A model generated the notes under the pieces. That model was not told the origin of the DNA. It worked only from the letters and a program-made list of their open reading frames with translations, and made no database searches. Below, piece by piece: positions 11,850 through 24,599 of a stretch of DNA of 64,000 nucleotides. The position numbers and the translations under genes were made by a program. The DNA lies in contig CM043700.1 in the NCBI GenBank assembly GCA_023935145.1, forward strand, positions 100,606,400 to 100,670,399, given 5' to 3'. Numbering within the stretch: the first letter of the stretch is position 1; every line of letters starts with the position of its first letter. Source of the DNA: Bretschneidera sinensis. Lineage: Eukaryota > Streptophyta > Magnoliopsida > Brassicales > Akaniaceae.

Positions 11850-12494
11850 TTATAATACCTTAAGAGCTGTTCTCTTGGCCTCAAAGTGTCCTCCATAAGA
11901 AAACTGATGGCAATGCTGCAATATGCTCAAATGGTCCTCCTCTGAGACACACCTTCTGATGATTTGATCAGGGTAGAATTTGAACAGATAGGGGTCATCC
12001 CAATGGTAATGTCGAGATATAGACCTCAACCGCTTCCTTTCTTGACTAGACATACCTGGAAGAAAAACCTTAGTAGTTATATAATTAATAATATCTGCAT
12101 ACCATGGAAGTTGAACCTCTACTACAAACAATTGTTCATTAGGGAAACTTTCATTCAAAGGAAGCTCATCTTTGTCTTCTTCATGAGGTAGCCTAGATAG
12201 GTGATCTACAACTACATTCTCATTGCCCTTCTTGTCTCTAATCTCCAAGTTGAACTCTTGCAGTAAGAGTACCCATCTGATCAACCTAGGTTTTGCATCT
12301 TTCTTAGCAAACAAATATCTCAAAGCAGCATAGTTAGTGAATACAATAACCTTAGAGCCAATCAAGTATGATATGAACTTCTCCAAAGCAAAAATGATAG
12401 CTAACAATTCTTTCTCAGTAGTAGAATAATTTAACTGAGCATCATTTAAATTTCTAGAAGCATAATAGATACTATGAGGTACCTTATTGATTCT
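11850..12494 (-). pseudogene. GYP-0 RNase H and linker
   Basis: The reading frame has [38 protein letters not shown] and [13 protein letters not shown], typical of the Ty3 RNase H end and linker. The N-terminal [11 protein letters not shown] motif of integrase lies at its 3' end. The domain would digest the RNA strand during reverse transcription. A TAG at about 12494 separates it from RT, replacing a codon right after the AMGAVLG motif. Confidence 0.8.
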
Positions 12495-13595
12495 CTAGCC
12501 CAAGACAGCTCCCATGGCGAAGTCACTAGCATCACACATCACCTTAAATGGAAGACTCCAATCAGGTGCCATCATTATTGGTATAGAGGTGTGCATTTTC
12601 TTCAATGTGTTGAAAGCTTCCATATATTCATTAGTCCATTCAAACTTGGTATCTTTGGCTAGCAGTGAACAGAAGGGTCTAAAGGTCTTCAAAAAATCCT
12701 TGATAAATCTTCTGTAAAATCCAGTATGTCCAAGGAAACTTATGACACCTTTGACTGCCATATGAGGAGGCAGTTTTGAAATAATGTCGATCTTGGCCTT
12801 GTCCACCTCAATGCCCTTGTTGGAAATGGAATGATCCAACACAATGCCTTGTTGAACCATAAAGTGACATTTTTCCCAGTTTAGCACTAAGTTGCATTCT
12901 TCACATCTCTTTAGGACACTCTTCAGATGATTGAGGCATTCATGAAAATTAGAACCGAAAACACTAAAATTATCCATAAATACCTCAATGAATTTTTCCA
13001 CCATTTCAGAAAAAATGCTCATCATGCATCTTTGAAAGGTGGCTGGTGCATTGCATAATCTAAATGGCATCCTTCTGTAAGCAAATGTGCCGAAAAGACA
13101 TGTGAAAGTGGTATTGTCTTGGTCCTCTGGTGCTATTGCAATCTGATTGTAACCACTGTACCCATCCAAGAAGCAATAATAACTATGGCCAGCTAATCTT
13201 TCTAGCATCTTATCAATGAATGGTAGGGGAAAATGATCTTTTCTGGTCACCTTGTTCAGCCTTCTATAGTCGATGCATACCCTCCAACCAGTGGTTATTC
13301 TTGTAGGTATTAGCTCCTTATCTTCATTTTTCACCACTGTGATCCCACTCTTCTTTGGAATGACTTGAACTGGACTTACCCACTTACTGTCTAAGATGGG
13401 GTAGATAATGCCAACATCCAGCAGTTTCAATACCTCTGCCTTGACTACCTCCTTCATGTGTGGGTTGAGTCTTCTTTGCGCATCCCTGGTGGGCTTTGCT
13501 TCGTCTTCAAGGTACATGTGATGCATGCACTTGGCTGGACTTATTCCCTTCATGTCAGGAATGGTCTATCCGATAGCAGTTTTGTGCTTTCTAAG
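12495..13595 (-). pseudogene. GYP-0 reverse transcriptase domain
   Basis: It carries [77 protein letters not shown] and [20 protein letters not shown]. The active-site box reads FMDN where the family has YMDD or FMDD, so a catalytic Asp is replaced. A TAG lies just upstream of the first Met (about 13568), where related copies have Trp. COP-K abuts the 5' end at 13596; the linker motif RKHKTAIG on this side matches the end of the protease region at 38667. Confidence 0.88.
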
Positions 13596-14418
13596 TGTTG
13601 GAAAATCACCTTCTTGCGGAATCCCAAGTGGTGATCTTCTAAACACCCAAGTCTAGAGTGACTTGTAATAAACAGCAATCAGACCAATCAAAGAAAGGAC
13701 ACAAACAATTGTTATCGAGGTTCAGTAATGTGCCTACATCCCTGTGAGCTCCTCCGAGCTCTCTGCGCTAAATCAATGGAGTTCTTACAATTACAGCAAC
13801 ACCTCTTCAAGAACCCTCTTGTTCTTGAAGAAGAGAAGAAGAGAAGAAAGAAAGTGATAAGAACTAAGTGCCCTTGAATCCCTAATCTAGACTATTCTCT
13901 CTCTAAACAACCAGCCACTCTTGAATGAGTCTCTCTTGTGTGGTCTTTGCACTCTCACACACCATGTGTTCTATTTCACACACATTTCACACACTCTTGT
14001 GTTATTGCTCCTAGATGATCTTTTATATAGTGCAACCACTTCTTGAACCAATCTTGAAGACAATCTCAACCCTTAGATCTTGAGGACCAATCAATCATAG
14101 CCCTTCAATAAGTCTAAGTGATTCTGTGCATTTTAATCAAGCCCCACACACCAGGAGAAGAGTGCCAAAAATTGGCATTAGGTGTGCCTGGAGCCGCGGC
14201 CCAGAACAGGGCAGGTTGCGGCTCATAACAGGGCACACCACCTCTAGGTCTGCATCTTTGCTGGGCGCCATGGCATAGGGGAGGCTGAGCCGAGGTGCAC
14301 ACCTCCCTGGATTTCCTCCTTTGCTGGTGGCTACGACGCACACCACCGATGCCGTGACGCACACCTGGACCTGATGTTGAACTCTTCAACTCGTTTAATC
14401 CTTAGACAAATACCAATA
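13596..14418 (-). repeat. COP-K 3' LTR
   Basis: This 823-bp LTR on the plus strand runs from TGTTGGAAAATCACC to ACAAATACCAATA. It matches 37795-38661 and the lone LTR at 40743-41733. On the minus strand TATATAAAAG (14029-14020) is the TATA box. A GC-rich patch at about 14190-14370 carries CCGCGGC and GACGCACACC-like words. The terminal TA on the minus-strand start (CA expected on the plus strand) is a mutation. Confidence 0.9.
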
Positions 14419-15093
14419 ATCTCTACCATTGTTTAAGTGATTAAACCCAAACGCATTGTGTAGAGAACTCAGGATCCAAACTCAAATTAAGTCACCATAT
14501 CAATCGATTCCAATCCTAAGAAGTCCAAGGGAATGATTGAACTTGCTTAGAGGTAGAACTTTAGTACCTAAATCTGCAGGATTTTCTTCCGTTGTGACTT
14601 TGACCACATGAATGCATCCTTCCGTAACATTTTCCTGAATGAAATGATACCAAACATCCATATGCTTAGTCCTCTCATGGAACACTGGGTTCCTACACAA
14701 GTGCAACGCACTTTGGCTATCCGAATACACCACCACCTACACTTTTAGGACCTTCAACTCTTCCAACAATCCTTTGCACCACATAGCCTCCTTCATGGCT
14801 TCTGTTGCCGCTATGTACTCAACCTCGGATGTTGAGAGTGCTACCACAAACTGTAACTGAGCCTTCAAGTACCTCAGCAACCACTTCATCCTAAACCAAA
14901 GCTCTTTTCTGGGATTACTCACAAATCTGCTGAGAACACTAATTGCTTGAGAAATGTCAGGTCTAGTGCTTACCATCATGAGCATTACTGATCCAACCGC
15001 ACTAGAGTAAGGGATCTTTTCCATTTCCTTCTTCTCCTCGTCTATTCCAGGACATTGCTCGCTGGAGAACTTAAAATGACTAGCAAGGGGCAT
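14419..15093 (-). pseudogene. COP-K RNase H and 3' RT end
   Basis: It carries PLASHFKFSSEQCPG, SAVGSVMLMMVSTRPDIS, ALSTSEVEYIAATEAMKEA, DSQSALHLCRNPVFHERTKH and ADLGTKVLPL, the standard end of copia pol. About 40 codons normally present before the ALSTSEVEY motif are missing, so there is an internal deletion. A stop at 14737 splits it into two frames. At 15093 the frame is cut by GYP-B and resumes at 25562. Confidence 0.85.
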
Positions 15094-16393
15094 TGATTAC
15101 GCTCAAACTAATACGCGATTATTGTGTATAGTTGAGGTGTCGATCCCACGAGGAAGAGTGATCTCCAAAGGAAAAGTGCAAACCTTAACACGAACGATAA
15201 CAATCAAGTGAGAAAATATGAATTTTGATAATGAGGTAATTGAAAATTGTGTAAATAGATTGAAGAATATAATAAAGGAACAACAAGGTTCTAGGAATCC
15301 ACCTTAGGTTCATTGCCTTATTCTAATCTTGATTCAATTGTTTTTATCTTGATTGCAAGTTTCACATCCCAGACAGGCAATCGGCAAATATTCAATCAAA
15401 GTATATATAAACCCTAATGTAATTGATATGAATTACTCTTTACTTTTGATTTAAGCACACATGATCTATCCTATAGATTTATCAAGAAACGACAATATAT
15501 CTTAATGACAATATCACAGTAATGGATAAACCTAAAAGATAAATCTACCGGACTCAGTCATATCCAAACAAACTTGACATAAGAAGAGCATGACTAAACT
15601 TATATTGAGGAGAAAGATATAATCACCAGATTAAGAGAAAATCTTCTAATTAAATTAAAGAGTAAATCATAACAATGTTTTGACCCCAACTACAACTGAA
15701 TCAATAAAGGAAAATAAGAACAACTACACCTAGGGATTCATCCCTTCGCCTTGCTTGGAGATTAGTTGGCCATAGAGCTCATTCTTAAACACTTTGATGT
15801 ACGAGAATATAGCAGTCTTCTTGTGTTTTCTACCCTTAATGATGTTTTTTTAACCCTAAGTGATCTATTTATAATACAAAAGGTCCAATGGTGTTTTAGG
15901 GTTTAAACAATCATTAAAGTCTTAATTAGGTCATAACTCGGAGAAGGGGATCGTGTGCGCGTCACGGCTCTTAATTCCTTGTGCCGCGGCTCTACCTGGT
16001 CTTTGGTTTCTTCAGTTTCTGGAGGCCGCGGCCCTACCTGGTCCAGGCCACGGCGCACATTGAAGCTCCTTTCTTGCTGTTTTGGCTTGGTTCAGGAGGC
16101 CGAAGCTTAGATATTTTCAGGCCGCAGCGCCCACACTCAAGACTTGATTTCTCTTCATTTGTCATTCCACAACTATGCCTTCACTTCGATATGCCTTGAG
16201 TCTTTGTACTTCAAGCAACGATAACTTTTCCTCCTCTTTTGAACTTAAAGTACCTGAAAATGCATCGAAATAGATCAATGATCCAAGAATGACACTTTAG
16301 AGTTATTAACATATAAAAGTGCAATAAAACCTAGATCAACCCTAGAATGCTAACAATTAAGTTCTGTTAAGATGCATTTTATGACTCTCATAA
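15094..16393 (-). repeat. GYP-B 3' LTR
   Basis: This 1300-bp LTR on the plus strand begins TGATTACGCTC and ends CTCTCATAA, where intact copies have CTCATCA. TATAAATAG lies at 15873-15865 on the minus strand. A GC-rich patch at about 15955-16130 has repeated CCGCGGC and CGGCGCACA words. It is preceded on the minus strand by a polypurine tract, so it is the 3' LTR. Confidence 0.9.
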
Positions 16394-17095
16394 CAACCCC
16401 CAACTAGCTTATTGGTAGTCCCTAGCAATTCAAGCGAAAACAAGAGATGAATTCTACTGTAGGAATCAAAACAAAGTAAAGCAATGTTAGTGTTAAACTA
16501 GGAGCAATTCACTTTTTATCTCAGAAATCGCATATAACACACAACACATAGAATCATTAAATATCACCCAAGTCCAAAAGTAATCCAAACATCAATCTTA
16601 AAATTGTTATCGACTCTTAACATCCATCTTACCACAATCAATTAATCCGAACACCCGGATGATTTTATGCATAACATTCATGAAGACCAGTTTTGGCCTC
16701 TAAAAACATAATAAATTGTGTGACATCAATCACAAATTAAGCTCCATGGGCTTATTTTTCAAATCACTCTCCACTATTGTAGAAAAGTCACACTACATTG
16801 GATCAATATGTCTTTAATAAGCTTGTAACGTTAGGCTAAGGTAAAGGTTAAGAATTCAACCAATAAAAGAACTTAATCTCTTAGTTTTAAACACAACCTT
16901 CTTTTAAGCACTGGATAACCTTACTTCAACACCCAACTCTTTTAACCATTTTTTATAAGAGAATATCTCTCGATAAGTCACCACTTTTCTTTTCTTTTCC
17001 TCTTTTGACATAAGACTATTCACTTCCTTTTTTTATTTTTTTACTCTTTCCATAACCCCCAACTTATCTCCTTTAATGTACTTGGGTTATGGTAG

Positions 17096-17131
<36 letters not shown>

Positions 17132-17760
17132 TTCCATCTTTACTCCTTTTAAGTGCTTCTCAACAAATGTGTATAACTAAGTTCTTTTAAAAGAAAGGTA
17201 AGGATAAAATATTTTTAGGCTCATAAAGGTGAGTAAATGGGCTATTGAAAGAAACAAAGATCAAATTCTTTTTCAAGAAAAAGGCTAAAACAGGTGACTA
17301 GCGATAGATATAGCAAGGGTAAGTTCGAAAGGCTCAAACGGTCCAAAAATGGCCTACATCATATCGTAAGTAGTGTGCATTCTAGGAATTCACCTCAAAT
17401 GATTATCAAATAAGTTCTAGAGCTTGTTGAGACTGCAAAATTATTCACAAAACAATCACACATAAAATTTCTCTACACGTTTTAGACTAATCATAAAATC
17501 TTACCGCAAACTAGAGTCTCAAACCAAATGAAGATTGACACTTAAATTATTTTCAAACCGAAGCAAGATTTAACTTCTTCTAAATGCTATATGCTATCTC
17601 AATTAAGTTCATATCATTGACATGTGAATTAACTCTAAGGTTAACACAAAGCATGCTAAAAACAAACAAAAAGGGAAAGTAACACCAAGTAGTTCAATGA
17701 AAAAAAAATACGTTTCCTCCACCCCCAACTTAAAAAATTGCATTGACCTCAATGTGAAAG
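16394..17760 (-). promoter_or_regulatory. GYP-B 3' region with three polypurine tracts and two hairpins
   Basis: Minus-strand tracts lie at 17730-17713 (next to the palindrome CATTGAGGTCAATG, 17754-17741), 17064-17052, and 16405-16394 (terminal, with the stem-loop ATTGCTAGGGACTACCAAT at 16429-16411). Spacing is about 650-670 bp. The terminal tract primes plus-strand synthesis; the role of the other two is not known. An AT dinucleotide run lies at 17097-17130. I see no gene; the 89-codon frame at 17609-17878 is discussed under rejected items. Confidence 0.65.
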
Positions 17761-17930
17761 AAAAGGTAAAGGAAACTCCTTTTGTAAGCAAAAGTGCACC
17801 GAAGCTGAAAATTGTGCACCACCATGTGAACTGCATGCCATTCCTCTTGCTAAAATTCTGATCTACAACATAGAACAAAACAAAAAAAAAGAAAGCAACT
17901 GCGATGTAACAATAAGATTCCCACCGTATG

Positions 17931-18586
17931 TTAGGTTAACACATGAAATGGAAAGAAATAACTAGAAACGAAAAGAAAGTACGAAAAATAAAATAACGAA
18001 AAGGAAGACATAGTAAATGTTAGTACAGTCATCCGATAATAAATAAAATAAAATAAAAGGGGACAAAATAAATGCCAAGCTTGAGCATTGACAGTCAGAG
18101 AAGTACCAGGCAAGGTTATTGGGGTATCACCCGTCATTTTCCATATAGTGCCCAGAATACAAAGAGTATTGCAAATATATTCATAATTAATATTAGACGC
18201 ATATGCAATATACTCATTGTTTTCTATGTTAGGTAGCCCATAGAATCTATTTATAGATGTGTTGTTAAAAGAAACTGTTTTGCCTCTCACCTTCACCTTA
18301 CCATTCCTATGTTCGTCTGCATTAGTGTGAATTCTCTAACCACATTTGTGAGGGAATGAGATGGTTGTCTAGCAAATGTACCCCAATGCCTATCAATAAT
18401 CATTCTAAACAAGGTTGGGTTCCCCCTCTCTGTGATATTGAATCCTCTCTCAGGAAAGGGTTTTCTAGTGTGCATCATCCTAACATATCTCTTACTAGCC
18501 TCAAGACTAACAAATTTGCTCTCATCATACTCTTGAGGTTGTTTCCCCCTTGGTCTCTTGGTTTTAGGGGCGATTTGAATCAAATT
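17931..18586 (-). pseudogene. GYP-B ORF3 remnant, N-terminal half
   Basis: It carries KFVSLEASKRYVRMM, ERGFNITERGNPTLFRMII, VREF, then after a frameshift near 18300 KVRGKTVSFNNTSINRFYGL and WKMTGDTPITLPGTSLTVN. These line up with GYP-A ORF3 residues about 1-170. The C-terminal half, including the coiled-coil part, is gone: the sequence jumps to the 3' region. The basic N-terminus (KTKRPRGK) is kept. Function unknown. Confidence 0.8.
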
Positions 18587-19438
18587 TATAGAATAATAGA
18601 ACTAAGTCAAAATCAACCACCCAAATAGCACAAATGAACAACAAAGAGAAGAAATTGGTCTTACTTGATGCTCAAAGTTGGAGAGAAGGAGTACCCACCA
18701 ACTTGAAGTTTTCTTGATGAACCCAAAATTCTCTTAGTACTAAGCTTTTTGGAGAAATTTCCAACAAAATCTGCAATATTAGTGCTCAATCCTTCAAGAA
18801 ATGATCTTAGAATCAAGAAATTTTGAGCAAAAGTGAGTGGGTAAGTGAGGGCTTGGAGAGAGGATTAGTGAGAGTGAGGTGTGTTGGGTATTCTCAAAGA
18901 GAAATGAAGAAGAGGGCTGTAATTTTTGGGTTAAAATGTGCCAGGCACGAGTGAGCGCCGCAGCTTGCTCTTGTGGGTGTCACGACTTGGGATGAGAGGA
19001 GTGTGTGCGTGTACGCTGTGCGCTGCACCGCGCTAGGTGCTGGGGCGCAGTGTACTGATGTTCGAGCTGGACAGGCCTACTGGGCAAGGTGCGTTGTGGG
19101 TCAGGCCAAGGCGCACGGTCTGCTGGGCTGGTGCGCTCCCTAGTGGGGGAGACGAGCTAGGTTGGGCCTGGGCGTGACCTGGGCCTTTTTTTGGTAAAAA
19201 CTTGTTTGTGTGCCAAATAAAATAATAAAATTAGCAAAATAAAATTAATAAAAATAAATTTTTAAACTAAAAATTAGATTAAATCAAACTAGAAAAGAAA
19301 AAAAAATTAAAATTGAAATGAACTTAACTAAAAACAAAATAAACAAACAAAACAAAAGAAAAATAAAAACATACCTGTGTAGTGTGGTCAAGGTGAATAG
19401 ACCGAATCCATAAGTGGAATGTCTTCCACTTTTGGATC
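18587..19438 (-). other. GYP-B spacer between pol and ORF3, GC-rich core
   Basis: At 18945-19190 it is rich in GCGC words (GAGCGCCGCAGC, CACCGCGCTAGG, GGGGCGCAGTG) inside AT-rich DNA. On the minus strand the GC patch is followed by CATTTTAACCC, in the place of the TATTTAAA of GYP-A, and then by a CT-rich leader. A TTGCAG acceptor-like site lies near 18775. The layout matches 50398-51012 of GYP-A. No gene is visible. Confidence 0.5.
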
Positions 19439-20597
19439 TTACCTATCAATTAAGATTTTAAGGCGTTGACCATTTACTTTAAAGATTCGACCATCTCTAG
19501 TATCCTCAATTTCTACCGCCCCATTTGCAAAAACATTTTTCACTACAAAAGGGTCGATCCAACTCGACCGAAGTTTTCCCGGGTGTTTATGGAGTCTAGA
19601 ATCGTATAAGAACACCTGATTATTAGGTTTAAATGTTTTTTTCAAAATATTTTTATCATGAAACTCTTTCATTTTAGCTTTATAGATTCTAAAGTTCTCA
19701 TAAGCATCATTTCTTAACTCCTCTAACTCGGTCAACTGATATTTCCTAAGCTTACCCGCCTCTCCTATGTCAAAATTAAAAGACTTAATGGCCTAATAAG
19801 TTCGATGCTCGATCTCCACAGGCAAGTGGCAAGGCTTTCCAAAAACAAGCCTATAAGGTGACATACCTAAGGGAGTTTTGAAGGCTGTACGGTAGGCCCA
19901 AAGCGCATCAACTAGTCTCAAAGACCAATCCTTGCGATCTGGGTTGACTGTTTTTTCTAAAATTTGTTTAATTTCCCTATTTGCAAGTTCTACCTGTCCA
20001 CTTGTCTGAGGGTGCTAAGCAATGGAAATCTTATGTAACACCCCATATTTTCTGATCAAAGCTTCAAAGGAACGATTGCAAAAATGTGTACCTCGATCAC
20101 TAATTATAGCACGTGATGTACCAAATCGAGATAACACATTTTCTTTGAGAAATTTAATTGTCGTTCTATTTTCATTGCTTCGGTAAGCTGCTACTTCTAT
20201 CCATTTTGATATATAATCTATTGCCACAATGATGTATTGATATCCGAAGGAAGGAGGAAATGGTCCCATAAAATCAATGCCCCAACAATCGAAGATTTCA
20301 ATCACTAAAATTGGGTTTAAGGGCATCATATTACGACGAGACATAGCTCCTAACTTCTGAAACTTTTTGCATGAGCGACAATAGATATTTGTGTCTTTAA
20401 GCAAGGTGGGCCAATAAAATTCACACTACAAAATTTTTGCATCAGTTTTTTTCATTGAAAAGTGGCCCCCATAAGCTGGGGAGTGACAAAATTCCAAAAC
20501 GCTGGCAATCTCTTCATTAGGGATGCAACGCCTTAAAATTTGGTCAGGGCAGTACTTGAAAAGACAAGGGTCATCCCAATAAAAATACATACCTCAT
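19439..20597 (-). pseudogene. GYP-B integrase domain
   Basis: It carries [48 protein letters not shown] and the C-terminal HPGKLRSSWIDPFVV and VNGQRLKILI. The first two catalytic Asp residues are present. The Glu region (about 19985) is read only after a stop that replaces Tyr or His near 20014. Another stop lies near 19796. It would catalyse insertion if intact. Confidence 0.82.
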
Positions 20598-21128
20598 TCA
20601 AGATTTCCTCTTGTCTTGAGCGCTCCAATCCATCGGTATCTCACCGGTAGCCAAATAATTCACGATATGAGCAAACCATGGTTGAGAAGTAACAGAGAGT
20701 AGATGCTCATTGGGAAAATCATCCTTGATTGGCATGTTGTCAAAGGTGTCTACAAATGTGAGCCTCGAGAGGTGGTCCACCACCACGTTCTCTACTCCTT
20801 TCTTGTCCTTGATGGTGATGTCAAATTCTTGCAAGAGTAAAATTCACCGTATTAGTCATGCTTTAACATCCTTCTTTGTAAGAAGGTACTTGAGAGCTGC
20901 ATGATTTGTGAAGATAAGAATAGAAGAACTAATTAAATAAGCACAAAACTTGTCCAAAGCAAATACTACAGCTAGCAATTCTTTTTTAGTAGTGGAGTAA
21001 TTTATTTGAGCACTATTTAGGGTTTTACTAGCATAGTAAATGATATAAGGTTTTCCCTCTCTTCACTGTCCAAGAACAGCACCTACAGTAAAGTCACTAG
21101 CATCACACATTATTTCAAAAGGTAAAGT
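20598..21128 (-). pseudogene. GYP-B RNase H and linker
   Basis: It carries [20 protein letters not shown] and DHLSRL, then the linker FPNEHLLSVTSQPWFAHIVN. Upstream (20835-21128) the RNase H words ILIFTNHAALKYLL and [16 protein letters not shown] are readable with stops. A TAG after SPD (about 21130) breaks it from RT. Confidence 0.75.
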
Positions 21129-22132
21129 CTAATCAGGTGACTGCATTATGGGTGCTGAAGTAAGCTTGCCAATCAGCATTTTAAAGGCCTCTTGATAAGC
21201 TTGAGTGCACTCAAATGGGACATCTTTAACTAGGAGGGCACATAGTAGTCTAGATATGTTGGAAAAGTTTTGTATGAACCTCCTATAAAAACCAGCATAA
21301 CCAAGGAAAGATCTTACATCATTTATTATCTTAGGTGTGGGAAATTTAGAAATTAATTCAATCTTAGATTGATCAACCTCTATCCCCTTAGAAGAAACAA
21401 TATGCTCTAAGACAATACCGGATGGTACCATGAAATGGCATTTTTCCCAATTTAAGACTAATTCCTTTTCCTCACAACGAATCAACACTCTTTCTAAATT
21501 CATTAAGCATGCATCAAATGAAGATCCAAAAATAGTTTGGTCATCCATAAAAACCTCCATGCAATTTTCAACCATGTCACTAAAAATGCTCATCATGCAA
21601 CATTGAAAAGTGGCAGGTGCATTACACAATCCAAATGGCATTCTATGAAAGCGTAAGTGCCAAAAGGACAAGTTAAAGTGGTTTTATCTTGGTCTTCTAA
21701 TGCAATTTCAATTTGATAATAACCAGAATGACCATCCAAGAAACAATGAAAAGGATGACTAGCTGCACACTCAAGAATTTGATCGATAAAAAGGAGTGGG
21801 AAATGGTCTTTCCGGGTGGCAACATTTAAATTTCTATAATCAATGCACATTCGCCACCCAGTCACAAGTTTTGTAGGGACTAACTCTCCTAGATCATTCT
21901 TTACCACAGTGACTCCGGACTTTTAAGGAACGACTTGTGTAGGACTTACCCAGTTACTATCAGCTATGGGATATATAATTCCCGCATCTAATAATTTTAA
22001 CACTTCATTCTTCACTACTTCTTTCATAGTGGGGTTAAGCCTACGTTGAGGGTCTCTACGAGGACTAGTTCTTTCATCCAAATTTATCTTATGAGAACAG
22101 ATCAGGGGATTAATTCCTTTTAAATCAGCCAT
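21129..22132 (-). pseudogene. GYP-B reverse transcriptase domain
   Basis: It carries [91 protein letters not shown] and the active-site box FMDD. A stop near 21920 and a frameshift near 21655 break the frame. The WVSPTQ motif shows the codon that is TAA in GYP-A is normally Gln in this family. Confidence 0.88.
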
Positions 22133-23347
22133 GCTCCAACCTAAAGCTCATTTATGTGCATTTAAGGTCCGAATTAATTTTTCACCTTAAGACTCAGATA
22201 ATTCAGATAAGATAATAACAAGAAAAGTATCACTTGGATCAAGAAAAACATGCTTTAAACCCTTAGGTAGTGGCTTCAATTCGACTTTAGGTGCTTCCAC
22301 ACTTGAGGGGATTTGTTTTTCGCTTCTTTCAGAAAACTCCTCAAACTTCGATCGCCATGCCCGAGTGCCTTAATCCTGAGATTTATCAAAAATAGCACAA
22401 ATATCAATTATATTAGTTTTATCATTAATAGAATCAATCTCAAAATTAATAAGAAAATATTCAAGAGGATCAAAGTCATGAGTTATGGAAACTCCCTTAT
22501 CGATGAGTGACTCGATCATGTATAACTGGTGGTTCTCGTCTTCATCTTCGGGCTGTTTTGCAACATTGAAGATGTTCACCTCGAGGGTCATGTTTCCAAA
22601 GGACAACTTCATGAGTCCATTCCTGCAATTGATTAGAGCGTTTGCAGTAGCAAGGAAAGGTCTACCCAAAATAAAAGGAATTTTAGAGCCAGTGTCAATA
22701 ACAGAAGTAGTATCAAGGATTAGGAAATCAACAGGATAATAAAATTTATCAATTTGAATTAAAACATCCTCTACCACACCCCGGGGTACTTTGACTGATC
22801 GGTCAACCAATTGTAATACCATAGCGGTTGGTTTAATTTCTCTCAGACCCAGCTGTACATAAATAGAAAATGGCATCAGATTTACACTAGCTCCTAAATC
22901 TAGCAAGGCTTGTCCAACCTCATGATTTCCAATGCTACATGCAATGGTTGGACAGCCAAGATCCTTGTATTTTGGGGGAATTCTTTGCTCAATTAAAGCA
23001 CTAATTTGCTCTGTTAGAAATGTTGTTTTCTTTACATGGTGCTTTCTCTTAATGGTACACAAATTCTTGAGAACTTTTGCATAGATAGGAACTTGTTTAA
23101 TCACATGCAAAAGGGGAAGATTAAGTTTTACATGCCTTAGGTTCTCTAGGATTTTGTTGTTTAGGTCCAGATTTTTCTTGTTCGATTTTAAGACTTGAGG
23201 GAATGGTGCCTTAATAGGACTTTTGGTAACCTCAGGGTCCTTGGGCAGCTCCAATCCATTGCTACCTTGACCCTTTTCCACATCCTCGGATTTGTTCGTT
23301 GTTGGGATGTGTAATGTCTTACCACTTCTTGTCACACTGGCATTCAC
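22133..23347 (-). pseudogene. GYP-B aspartic protease and linker
   Basis: The active-site motif LLDLGASVNLMPFSIYVQLG is followed by VPRGVVEDVLIQIDKFYYPV and IPFILGRPFLATANALINC, typical of the retropepsin of Athila-like elements. It would cut the gag-pol polyprotein. The N-terminal part reads ITRSGKTL-like text just outside the frame. The linker to RT (22133-22370) contains stops. Confidence 0.85.
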
Positions 23348-24500
23348 ATTTTACAGATCTGTTTGTGCCATGTGTTGACCATGGGGTGTGGACTGAGCTT
23401 GGGAAGGGAACTTACCTCACTTATTCACACTCAAGGAGCCCATCAATTTGGACACTTGACTCCTTATTTCCTTATTCTCTTCCACAACCTGTGTGATTAA
23501 TGCTTCACACCTTTAGTTTGTCTTACCCTTTGCCTCAATAAAAGCATGTAAAGTGTTTTCTAAAGAACTACTAGAGGATGAGGGTGCATGATATGGTGCA
23601 GGGTATGATCTAGGGGGTTGTGCAAGCTGCTGATTTTCAGACTTCCAGCTGAAGTTGGGGTGATTTCGCCATCCCGGATTATAGGTGTTAGAGAATGGTG
23701 CGAGAGGCTTTTTGTACAAGCCTAGGGCATTACATTGTTCCTCATACATCCCTCTCATATTTATGAATGTGGGGCACTCTTGAGCAGGATGATCTACCTC
23801 ACCACACACAAAACATGGTTCCGAAGATTCGGTATGATTAACCACGTGTGTTGGCCAACTCTCATACCCATGGTGAGGACACATACTTAATAGCTCCTGA
23901 AATTTATCCCAAGACTGATACAAAGTCTCATTACAAAGGTGGAGATTTGCCTTTTTAAAGCATTGGTCTTATGTTAAGGGAAGTATTTATTGAAGAAGAC
24001 CTGAGTCATGTCATTCCATGTCCCAATATATCGTGGTCTCAGCGAGTATAGCCAACTCTTAGCTTTATCCTTCAAAGAGAAAGGAAAAAACTTTAGTCTC
24101 ACGATATCATCAGTTGCATCTAGACTATGAAAAGTCGCAACTACTTCCTCAAACTCCCTAATGTGTACATATAGGTTTTAATTTTCCAAGCCATGAAATG
24201 TAGGGAGTAATTGTATCATCTCTGTTTTAAAATCTTGATGGCGAGTATTGGCTGGAAACATGATGCATGATGGTGTGGCTGTTCAGCTAGGATGCAAGTA
24301 ATCTTTGAGTGTCCTAGCAATATTCTCATTAGGGTTTTTAGCCATGTTAACAAAGTCTTCTAAATTCTCGTTCAGGTGTACACTAGGGTTTGATCTAGGC
24401 GAGGTTTCACTAACGAACGTGGAAGGAAAGGGTAGCTCTATGTTTGGTGCTTTAATGAATCTACCTCACGAATCTCTTGGTCTAAGCATACACCAAATGA
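23348..24500 (-). pseudogene. GYP-B gag
   Basis: It starts near 24500 with the RPRDS motif seen at the start of GYP-A gag, but a stop follows the first residues. The zinc knuckle CFVCGEVDHPAQECPTF (CX2CX4HX4C, complete) lies near 23820-23770, and the NTYNPGWRNHPNFSW motif near 23690-23640. The capsid core (23930-24250) is readable in pieces with stops. Gag would pack the RNA. Confidence 0.82.
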
Positions 24501-24599
24501 GTTAAAAGAAAATATAAAAAAAGAACAAATAAAAGAAATCAAAAAAACTTAAAGAAAAGAGCAATAGTACCGTCTTGTCTTAGAGTTGACAGTCTTCCT

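Noticed and set aside
14114..14389. Open frames of 75-106 codons in the GC patch of the COP-K LTRs (also 38369-38786)
   Set aside because: They lie in LTRs, occur in several frames and have no domain. One at 38466-38786 joins GYP-0 protease-linker text to LTR text only because of the insertion.
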